Source of the DNA: Leptodontidium sp. MPI-SDFR-AT-0119
Lineage: Eukaryota > Ascomycota > Leotiomycetes > Helotiales > Leptodontidiaceae
Direction: 5' to 3'
DNA length: 64,000 nucleotides
Assembly: GCA_020726505.1 (NCBI GenBank)
Contig: JAHLEZ010000001.1
Span: forward strand, 1,054,001-1,118,000
Made by a program: the position numbers and the translations under genes. The notes beneath the pieces were generated by a model. It did no database searches. It was not told where the DNA came from and saw only the letters and a list, made by a program, of their open reading frames with translations. Below, in pieces: positions 1-9,400 of this stretch (position 1 is its first letter; each line of letters opens with the position of its first letter).

Positions 1-583
1 TTTTACTCACAATAATCGGGAGCTCGGAAAGGCTGTAATCCAGTACTGGAGCCCATAAGCACAACACTTCCGCCCTCTAGTTGTTGCTTCATGTAATGGA
101 CAGCCATGAAGCGGTATTGACGACACTTTTCAGCATAACGTCCAACACCTCCGTAGATGGTTCAATCAAGTCTCCATTGGCATACGTCTCAAGTGCCAAG
201 TATTTAGCACGCGGTGAAATACCAGCATTGGCGAAGACACAGTCAACACGACCAAAGTGCTCTTTAGCCGCCTTGAACAGAGCTGCGAGTTCCTTGAAGA
301 CAGCGACATTGGTCCTCACGAAGAGAAAGCTAGAAGCAGGTGTCACTGCAGACTCAGTAACATCTGCACTGACAACTGAAGCTCCCAATGAAAGCAAGAG
401 ATTAACTGTCGCGAGACCGATTCCAGGCGAACCACCTATAGTAATTGGTTGAGTAAATGACTAAGTCTTTGCAAGTCTTTGATTACTCCACCAACTCAAT
501 GGTGAGATTTTCATACCTGTGATAATCACAACTTTCCCCTTGAGACCAACTAAGTCCTCGTCCTTAATGAAGAATTCCACCAT
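1..583 (-). pseudogene. short-chain dehydrogenase/reductase (SDR), 3'-truncated by window edge, frameshifted
   Basis: Reads right to left. The likely start is the ATG at 583, followed by a short leader and the beta-strand LKGKVVIITG. An intron (about 443-528, GT-AG) splits the nucleotide-binding motif, giving TGGSPGIG after splicing. Next come an Asp-containing strand (VVSADV) and the NAG motif (VFANAGIS), all hallmarks of classical NAD(P)-dependent SDR oxidoreductases. Near position 108-113 the frame breaks: the reading ending VVNTAS runs into a stop. A shift by one base restores FMAVHYMKQQ and the catalytic-serine strand MGSSTG, ending at a GT donor at the very edge, so the Tyr-x-x-x-Lys part lies outside the window. 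One missing base explains the break; either a pseudogene or a sequence error. Substrate cannot be told. Confidence 0.7.
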
Positions 584-1820
584 TTTGTTGAATATCACGG
601 AACGGATCTTAAATTTGTCAAGTATCCGAAGCAGTCTTTCGGAGAGACGGTTCCAAGTAGAAGGGTCGTGTCTCAAAGCTTGGGAAGCTGGGAAGTCAAG
701 TCAATTAAGTCCCCAGGAAGCGGGAAACTTGGGGAAGAGACCACGTCAGCATTAAACTTAGTCGACAAATCAGAGATATGTCCATGAGCGGTGTAGCTCA
801 TCCGTGACATGTACGGAGCACAATAAAGGCCCTCTTGCGGGCCTTTTATGGCACGCTGTTCAAGGATACCGGTAGTCGTTCCGGTCCGTCGATTCAGCCA
901 GGGGTTTGAGTGAAGAGAAAATCACAACTCGAGTATTATGTGAACAAAAGAAATCAAAATAAATACGGAACGTAAGATCTTAGTTTTAGGTTCATTCAAT
1001 ATGTTATCCTGATACTCTGATCCGGTACTTGGATTCTGGTTATGATCCGGGATTTACGGATTACATCTTTGATCATGAACCACCAAGGTTTCGAACTTCC
1101 AAAACCTTGGTAAACAGTTGAGTTCTGACACCTTTCTCGGGAGGTATTCCCACCCCATCCACAAGTACTCACTTCCTCGTGGGTCTGAACCTATTTATAG
1201 TGGTTTTGCGAGGGAGTTTTGGTTAGATATGGCCCAGTATTCTTACCCCAGAGGGTTCAGTCCTACTAAGAAAGCAAGCACGAGTGGAGACTCTCTTAAC
1301 CTATGGAAGAGAGGAGAGGACGAGAAGAAGAGACCACAGAAGAACAAGAAGATTTAGGCCCGTAGTCTGACGCCTGGCAAATCTTGGTGTTTTGGAACCT
1401 ACTTAAACTTCAACGGCTGTCAGGATCCTAATTGCCGCGAGGTATGAAAGCCAGTGCGGGGAGCGTAGCGTGAAGGGATTCGGGCAGTCGGGGTGTGTTT
1501 TCATTTTGCTAGTCTTGCATTTAACTCGCAACCAGGGGGATTCGAAACTTCCCTTGCATGCTGCAAGGAGGTCCTTGCCAACTGACTCACATGGGGAATT
1601 TAAAGATCCTCACATTCATTAAATTAATCGCCGGTTCCCGCTCCGCACTGGGGTTCCCCACTCCTCACCTTTTGAGGTGCGGAGTGAGTATCGATGATCA
1701 GCATCCACGGACAAGAATTTGTACATTCGCTGAAAACCATCGAACAAAGGACAGGAAGATGCTCTGTCCTGCATGGACGAAGAATATTATTTTCTTACAA
1801 ACTTTCAGTGCTCTTTAAAC
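584..1820. other. gene-free stretch with three hairpins
   Basis: No coding signal was recognised. Three perfect inverted repeats are visible: AAAGGCCC at 825-832 with its complement at 839-846 (6-base loop); ACCAAGGTTT at 1082-1091 with its complement at 1102-1111; and CTCCGCAC at 1641-1648 with its complement at 1677-1684. The last lies about 140 bases upstream of the rhodopsin-domain relic and could be a promoter palindrome. Function unknown. Confidence 0.4.
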
Positions 1821-3099
1821 ATGGTAACGGTAGATCCGAAAGGCGATGGTATTGCCCTCCTCTCCACTTCAATTGTATTTCTTACAGCAGCATGGCTCAC
1901 TTTTGTGGCAAGACTGGCTGTACGAGTACGGAGGAAAGCAGTGGGCTTGGACGACCACGCTATGGCAGCTGGTCTGGTACGAGAGCAGCTCTTTTCTACT
2001 CTGTGAAGAAATAGTTAATATAGCCATAGGTTCTATTCACCGTCACAGCAAGTCTTTGCATAGCCTGCAGTTTCTATGGATCTGGCCAGCGGGCTGATGT
2101 CTTGCCAGCCAGCACCAAGATGAAGGGAATTAAGGCTAGTACTCTCCTATCTCCGACTCTGTTAATTAATGACCAGTGATGACTGACACCCTAAAAGCTC
2201 TTCTTCATTGCAGAATTCTTCTACGCAGGTGGAGTTGTAGCTATCAAGTGCAGTATCGCGATTACCCTCCTCCGCATCGCCGGGGCTAGAAAAGCATTTC
2301 TTTAGGTTATTTGGGGTGTCATGGCTCTCTCTTTCTTGTCCGCTGTGGCGTTTATCGTCGCAATTGCAAACATCTATCGCCCAATTACGACCCTATGGGG
2401 AGAGACCACAACGGGATCTTGCAATATTCAACTCAACGGCGACGTCAGCTACTTCTTTTCGGCAATGGAAATCTTGACAGATGGGGCTTTGGCACTTCTT
2501 CCAGCCGTGTTACTTTGGAATGTTCAAATGAGGCGTAGAGTCAAGGCTTCCGTAGCTGTAATTCTTGGTATGGGTGCTGTGTAAGTATCAAGACCCAGTC
2601 CTCCCCTCCTGGCTCGTCGAAGGTACAGTAGCCTAACATCTCTCTCTTCAGTGCAAGCTGCGCAACAATCGTCCGACTCCGATACCTCAACCTCTACAAC
2701 GATCCTGCCGAATTCATGTTCGGCACAGGGAAGATCGGACTCTGGTCTATGGTCGAAGAAGGTATCGGAATCTCTGCAGGCTCGCTTCCAGCCCTCCGGC
2801 CTGTTCTCACCCTGCCTTTCTTCTGAACCGGTAGCACCGACGATAGCTACAACCCTGCCTCTGCAGGCCATCTCCATAACAAGCCAAGGACTGGAAGATT
2901 CAACGGGTCTGCGGACGTCAGGCTAGATACCTTCCATCAGCTACCCGATGACAGAGATAGAGATATCGATATTAAGAAACATATCATGAAGGAGACACAA
3001 TTCACTATGACGAGTGAACCATCTGAGACCCCTGCTGCTGATTGGGAGAGAGTTCAAGCCTTGGGGTGGACGACGAACAAATTTACGACGCAAGCATGA
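1821..3099 (+). pseudogene. PTH11-like rhodopsin-domain integral membrane protein with two in-frame stops
   Basis: Exons 1821-1976, 2030-2134, 2198-2580 and 2652-3099 join into one frame of 364 codons. The conceptual protein has the fungal rhodopsin-like seven-helix domain (family of PTH11-type receptors and SAT4-like proteins). Recognisable landmarks are GLDDHAM, CSFYGSGQ, KLFFIAEFFYAGG, ILTDGALALLPAVLLWNVQM, ATIVRLRYL and GTGKIGLWSMVEEG, then a hydrophilic tail. Two stops interrupt it without any loss of frame: TAG at 2303-2305, between RKAFL and VIWGVM where the family often has an aromatic residue, and TGA at 2824-2826 just after the last helix (LTLPFF). Both can be explained by single transitions (TGG to TAG, CGA to TGA). 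The second intron (2135-2197) begins with GC rather than GT. Probably a recent pseudogene; stop readthrough or sequence error cannot be excluded. Confidence 0.8.
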
Positions 3100-3987
3100 A
3101 TGCATTTGGAGTTCTCTCGCTCTGCTACAACCTGTCTGACGCAAAACATTAAAGCGGCTGGAAGCGAGTACAAGGACTCAGCAGGTCAGCATGCTTACTT
3201 ACCATGCATGATTCATTGACAGGCGGCGATGTATAACAGATTTGTACTGGGGTTTCCAAAACGGGCTAAAAAAAGGAATAATGGAAATAGGGGGAAATAG
3301 GGAGAAATGTAAATGCATCTGAAGCATCTTGAAATCTTCTCGTTTGTTCAAATTTAGCTAGGTGGCAAAGCAGAATTAATAAATCTGAATCAACATTGTA
3401 CTTCAACTACATTGTTTGTCAAAGACCATTCAGTGCACTGTGGCAGTAACTTGTCTCGAACACCCAATTTCACGTTTTCTTGAATTATTTTTGGTTTCTA
3501 GTTTGATAGGAAAGATTGAAAACGCAGAGCAAAAAAAGTTGTGGTGGTGACTCGCTAAACGTAGACTTAAGCGAGCAAAGAAAGGGGCAAATCAGGACTT
3601 CGCACTTCTGAGTCAATGCGCATTTTCACCTTTACGATAGAAAAAAAAAAGTGGTGGAGAGCCTACTCAAGACTATTTTTTAGACGTTACGCATTCAATT
3701 TCACAGATGATGCATCATAGGCACGATATTTCGGGAAGTGAAGCGCGATTGTTAAGCGAGTGTATTGTGTGATTTTCTGAAATTCCAAGAAAGCAGACCC
3801 GTAGTGTAATGACTGTTTCGTAGCCAAGCGCAGACCAAAAACGCCAACTCAAATATAATATGATGGTAAAACCCAAGTCTAAACCCGCAACGCTATGCAA
3901 TGCAATCTTCAAATCCAAATCAAAAATATGCTTCCAAAACGCCACACCAAGATACCTCCTCTAATGTTGCCTTCCTCAGCCAAATAT
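3100..3987. other. gene-free intergenic stretch
   Basis: AT-rich, with several A-runs (for example near 3642-3651). No coding signal or repeat was recognised. It holds the 3' end of the secreted repeat protein transcribed from the right. Confidence 0.4.
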
Positions 3988-4815
3988 TTATGCCTTCAAG
4001 TCGCAAACAGCAGCGTTGGTGTTGCAGCCCTTGAAGCCGTTGGCGCAGACGTACCAGTTGCCCAATCCGACTGGGCAGCTGCCCCAGTAAACGCGAGGAC
4101 CACTCTTGTAAAGTGCTGGCGAAGAAGTGCAGCCCTTGAAGCCAGATGTTGACTCGTAGTCGTAGTAAGATGTTCCAGCGGGGCAGAAATCTTTGCCGCC
4201 AGTGACTGGGATAACTGGCTCATCATCAACTGGCTTCTTGGGATCGGCGGGAGTTGGCTTGGGATCGCAGACGGTGACATCAGAGCTGCATCCTTTGAAA
4301 CCATTGGCACAGACGTAGTAGTTCTGGCCCGTTGGACAAGCGGTTGGGTCAACAGGGGTGGTGATTGGATCCGGAATGGTGGATTTGGTATCGCAGACAG
4401 TAGAATCGGAGCTGCATCCTTTGAAGCCAGTAGCGCAAACATAGTAACTCTGGCCAGCTGGGCAAGCGGTTGGATCAAAGGGTGGGGTGATTAGATCTGA
4501 GCCTGGAACCGGTGCTGTAGACTTGGTATCGCAGACTGCACTGTCTGTAGTGCAACCTTTGAATCCATTCGCGCACACATACCAATTGCCATGTCCTGTT
4601 GGACAGCTTTGCCAGTACTTGCGAGGCCCGCTTTGGAATTGGGCGGGAGTTGCGGTGCAGCCTTTGAATCCACTGAGAGACTCGTAATCGTAGTAGCTAG
4701 TGCCTGCTGGACAGGAGGGAGTGGACCGCCGAGCGTTGACGGGAGCAGCGACAGAAATCGAAATCAAAGAAGTGCTAGCGGCGAGCACCGAAAGAATGGC
4801 GGTGTTGTAAAGCAT
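3988..4815 (-). CDS. secreted cysteine-rich protein built of repeated FKGC modules
   Basis: A single uninterrupted exon of 275 residues. The N-terminus is a signal peptide (MLYNTAILSVLAASTSLISI, cleavage probably near residues 22-25), followed by a dibasic ARRS that could be a Kex2-type site. The mature part is modular. Two long modules start CPAGTSYYDYES, continue SGFKGCT, SGPR and YW, and close GNWYVCANGFKGC plus VCD. One lies at residues 34-100, the other at the C-terminus. Between them are two short modules of the form CP-G-YYVCA-GFKGCSSD-VCD, joined by Pro/Thr/Asp-rich linkers. FKGC occurs six times. A small secreted protein rich in cysteine is typical of fungal effectors or wall-associated proteins, but no named domain is recognised and the function is unknown. 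A CTATATAG box lies about 220 bases upstream of the ATG. Confidence 0.85.
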   Translation of the reverse strand: MLYNTAILSVLAASTSLISISVAAPVNARRSTPSCPAGTSYYDYESLSGFKGCTATPAQFQSGPRKYWQSCPTGHGNWYVCANGFKGCTTDSAVCDTKSTAPVPGSDLITPPFDPTACPAGQSYYVCATGFKGCSSDSTVCDTKSTIPDPITTPVDPTACPTGQNYYVCANGFKGCSSDVTVCDPKPTPADPKKPVDDEPVIPVTGGKDFCPAGTSYYDYESTSGFKGCTSSPALYKSGPRVYWGSCPVGLGNWYVCANGFKGCNTNAAVCDLKA

Positions 4816-5034
4816 TTTGAAAGTTGTCGCTGTTGTTGTTGATTGGATCTGAGGAAAGATTGCGATAGTGATTGGCGTTTGAGATTGGAATAGTTGATTT
4901 GAAGTGAAGTTGTTGTAGAAGAAAGGAAATGAAATGAGATAGGAAAGGACAAATGAAATGACCTAGGAAAGAAATTGAAGTGTTGATGTGTTGGATGCGA
5001 ATGATGGGAGAAGTTTGGGGGGATATTCCGCTAC

Positions 5035-5042
5035 CTATATAG
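5035..5042 (-). promoter_or_regulatory. TATA-like box of the secreted repeat protein
   Basis: The palindromic octamer CTATATAG lies about 220 bases upstream of the ATG at 4815. The stretch between, read in gene sense, is rich in C and T, as fungal leaders often are. Assigned by position and match to TATA(A/T)A only. Confidence 0.45.
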
Positions 5043-6494
5043 TCATTTGACAACACAGAGGTGGTCCGAAGGCATTCGGAGCAGACCCCAGCCCTACGAC
5101 GCCTCAGAACCAAAATCCATCTCCTTGACTGGACGACTATTGTTGGTGTGGCTCGGAATGTGCTGTCCAGCTTTAGGCGAGCCTAGCGAGAGAGAGAAAG
5201 GCCAAATTGAGTTTAGTGGAGGCGGATGAAGGTGCTGACTGCTTGCTGCTTACACCAGCATTTGCTCAGAACTCCGACAACTTGCTTCTCTAGCTGGGTT
5301 GTTAGTTCAGCGAGTTGTCGGGCAGTGGGAGGGGTAAATTGTGGCTGTAGGGAGCGGTCACAGTGGTATCCGGGTATTGAGCGAGGCTGAGCTGTAAGAG
5401 GCGTCCAGTGATACCAACGTGGGCAAGCTGCCAAGGCTTCATTCCAGCCTTGTGGAGAAGATGTGAGCTGCGCTGTTAGCCATGAATGGCTATGGGGACA
5501 ATGCATTAAGCAGCAGTACCAAGGAATTAAGAAAGGCTTTGTATAATGCCAAGTTCTGTTCTTGTGCAAGTCTCACTCAGAATAACATTCGGCTCGGAGT
5601 TCTCCAGCGGCAAGGCAGATCAACCTGATATCACGATAACTTCATTATCCGTGCTTGGAACCTAGCTAGTGAGCAAATAGTGTGTCAAGCACTCGACTCA
5701 TGAGCCGACTAAGCAATGACAAGCTATCAAAGCGCTGAATCTGGGCAGTGACTTTGCAATTGACCAAGACTTCATGATGAACCCCGCAGCTGACGGCAGA
5801 ATGAAGCAAACTTCCATCACTCGATGGGTGAGTGATGAATATTCGTATATTTGTCGACTCGTACAGGGGCGCAGATGAGTCGATACTCGATAGCAAAGCA
5901 CACCAAACGACAGATGACAGGCCACCGCCACGCAAATGTCAGCGACAGCATCCTGAGCGGTGATTTGTACCACGACTTCTCCCACTCGAATTCTTGGATG
6001 GCGGTCAGAAATCACCGCACGTTTTGCGTACGCCCTAGTACCGTCGGCCGAAGGGAATGGACCACTTGAAGAGGTAGCCGTCGCCCGATGACTTTACTTC
6101 AGCTCATGTGGTGCTGGCACCGCACAGCAGCCAAGAAGATTACATCAGACATTGCGCTCCGAACAACTGCAGCATGTTTTCAGCTATCCAAGCGACTGAA
6201 GCGAACAAATAACACAAATACTACAGGTAAGTCAAGAATTGATCGGAGAACTCAAGAAACTTCTTGGCGCATGTGCAAATAGATTTCTATTGATACTACG
6301 GCGATTTTAGATTAGCCATTGAGACGGCTATGCCTCGCGCACTTGTGGATCTGCCGACCAACACATAGTGCAAAGGTCCCAGGCCAGGGAGATGCTACCT
6401 TCTGCAATATGGCACCCCAACGCCTTTGATATAATACAGGGGTGTCTCTGGTAAAAGCAAAACGCCAATGTAAAGATTCCTTCCCGTCCCTTTC
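5043..6494. other. gene-free intergenic stretch
   Basis: Several open frames of 60-120 codons overlap on both strands, but none shows a recognisable motif, signal peptide or splice-supported extension. It separates the divergent promoter side of the secreted repeat protein from the 3' end of the cohesin loader gene. Confidence 0.4.
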
Positions 6495-9400
6495 TTAATT
6501 CCAGTCGTCTCCTTCATCGTCACTTCTCTCAACACTTCGCTTCTTGCCGAATCCTTTTGGTCTGCCATGTCCTCTGGGAACAGAGGATGAACGTGCTCTC
6601 TTCTTGCGATTTCCGGGGGTGCTCACAGAGCCCTTTCGCTTTCTGCCTCTTCCGCTGCCCGGAGGACCTGGAGTCCCAGGTGTTCCTTCATCCTCACTTG
6701 GGGTGCCGACTCTAGCTCGATCGGCCTCGTCATCATCCTCAGCAGCCACTTTGAATTCTTGGTCGACATTCAGAAGATCAACGAATGCACGGCATTGGTT
6801 CATCATGCTATCCTCGGACTCGAGAGCAGACATGGTAGACTCAGAAAGCTCCCAGAACTTGTCGCCGTTCACACCTTGCGCCCTAACGGGTGCTCGGTTC
6901 AAGTCCTTAATGGCACCTTTGTTCTTTCCGTCACGTAGATTGGACTTAAGACCATACTGGCGGCGGAGGTAAGTACGGGCTTCCCAGAGACTTGAGAGCA
7001 TCATCGACGAGGCGGTCAATTGTTGAAGTCGCAGTTGATCCACGGTAGGTTGTACGGGCTGTGACTGCCCATGCTCGTCTACCTGTGAAGGCTGGTCAAG
7101 GCTGACATGGAAGATTTCGGTCTCAATCGAATGCGCAATACCAGTGCCTAGGGCTGCGACAACCTTTTCCATGGCTGTGATGGTAGACAGAAGCTCGTCG
7201 ACGGTCTGATACTCGAAGAAAGCGATATTCTCGATAATAAATTGGGAAAATTCGAGATGATGTGGCAATTCGTTCACGATATCCATCTTCGCTGGATCGA
7301 ACTCGATACGTGCACACAGATTGTCGTAAAATCTCTTCCGGTTTTTGACTTTGCTGATCTTGAGGACATCCATCATCAAAGCGAGTTTCGAGGTATATGG
7401 ATTGAGCGTGGCGCCGTGGGTATTCTGGACAATATCGCGCTGGTAGATGTATGCAAGATGGACAGCTCGCATGTACTCCTTTTCCAGGATTGTTTCGTGC
7501 TTCTCATGTAGTGCGCGATGCTCCTTGACAGCAACCTCGGCAATCTTCTGATTCTGCGAAGTTTCCAGCGCAATCAAACACGACCCGGTCTCCTTCGGAT
7601 GAACCAATCCTTGTCGGGCGATGCTGGCGACTACCTCGGCAGCAAGAAGTCCTTGATCGTCCTGACGGGATAGAGCAATGCGAACAATGTATGGCAAGAA
7701 CCGCTGGGCAATACCGATCGCGATACCATCGCCTTGGCCGCCACCCATGACACCCAGCTTGGCTGTTGAGTCGACACCAGCTCCTGGTACGCCCTCTTTG
7801 CCGGCCTCAGAACGCTTCTCTTCGAGAAGCAAAAAGTCCTTGAATGATCTTAGGATAATTGACTCGAGTGCTGATTCCTTTTCGTCGAATGCCGTCAAGA
7901 AGGAAGTGTAGATGTTGGCGGATGAGAAATTCTTAGGCCAAGACTGACACACCATCCCAATTGCATCAAGTGCTGCCTTCCTAACTTCCAAAGGTTGAGA
8001 GGGCGACGTGAAAGGAGCAAAGGTATCTGTCATTAACTTCGAGACGGAATCATCCTTCCAGGAAGGGAACTTCTTCCGAAAGTCTGCGGCATGAGGATCA
8101 AAGTCACAGTGCTTGCCGCACATGCCAGCAATTGACAGAAGCCTGGCGAGCTTTCGAACATGAAGGTCAGACAGTTTGACATTTTTCATCCTTGAGATGC
8201 CGTCCAAACTCGACATTACCAATGCAGTAAGTTGCCGATAATCGCCAAGAACTCCGGAGATGATCCAGAGACATGCTATAACATCGTCCAGGATTGATTT
8301 TCCTACACGCGATACAGCTGGAAGAAGTTCCTTCCTGATAGCTGCAAGGAAATTGTTGTGAGCCTTGGACAGGTGTGAAAGGACGTGGCGAAATATGATT
8401 ATGACGGAACGGTAAATTTGAAGATCATCGTTATCTCCGACATTGGCGACATAAGGTTGCAGCAACTGAACTTGCTCCGCTGTGAAAAGGTCGGCGTTGG
8501 ACTTGGCAAAAATTGTCAAAATCTGTAAGGCATCTCGAGCTGAAGGTGCATCGTTGCCCTCACCAGCGGGGTTGTCAATGATTGTCTCGAACATTGTAGC
8601 AACTAGTGCTTTGCAAACGCGAAAGTTTGCTCCCGAAAGCTTAGCCTCGGGGGACAGCATATTCTGTAGAACTTTGTCCAAGACAGCAGCTACGCCACTT
8701 CCTCGTTGGACGGTCTTGACCATAAGTGTGACATGATCAGACATAGCTAACTTGAACTGTGCTGATGTATTGTCTGACGTAGTCGATTGGTAGAAAGGTG
8801 ACATCCACACCTCTTCAATCATCTGGCGGGCAAGATCCTGGACGCCTTCATCCAAATCCTGAACTCGATGAAGGAGAGAGTCTGCGATCAAACTCCGAAC
8901 CTCACGCTTGGCGTTTCTGAGATAGATATCCTTCGAAAGTCTCATGGCACGCTTGCGAACACCAACTCCGCTGTCATTGACCCGCTGAAGGATACTTGTA
9001 ATCATCTCCTCCTCTAGGGCTGGGCGAATGTTGATACACTTGCCTATGAGACCCAACGCAGAGTCACGGACTTGAACTGAAGTATCATTTGCACATCTCA
9101 GAATGAGGAGCTTTATTGTAGGCTCTCTGTCAATGATTGTGGGGTCGGTATCCAAGACTTGGTTGACGCTCTTCAAGCTCTTACTACGCACTGTCGCTTG
9201 CTCACTGGTCATCGAGCCTAGGAGGATGTTTAGGACGCGGCCGAAGGACGCGCAGAATTGTGAGTGCAGTAGAGTCACCGAGTATGCAAGGCGGGCATGA
9301 GGCGGGCTGACTACGTCGAAACTGTATTCTGTTGAGAGCCATCTGCTGTCCGAAATCATCATTCGGAGTCTGTACGCCAAACGTCCGTACTCTTGCTCGG

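Noticed and set aside
825..846. GC-rich hairpin followed by T residues resembling a bacterial intrinsic terminator
   Set aside because: All surrounding genes are eukaryotic with spliceosomal introns; a rho-independent terminator has no meaning here. Recorded only as an inverted repeat.
857..1130. Possible solo LTR from TGTTCAAGG to GTTCTGACA
   Set aside because: The ends have TG/CA form but are poorly inverted, and the five flanking bases differ (CACGC versus CCTTT), so no target duplication supports it.
1558..1818. Short plus-strand frame upstream of the rhodopsin-domain relic
   Set aside because: Overlaps the hairpin region, lacks coding character, and the family start is clearly the ATG at 1821.
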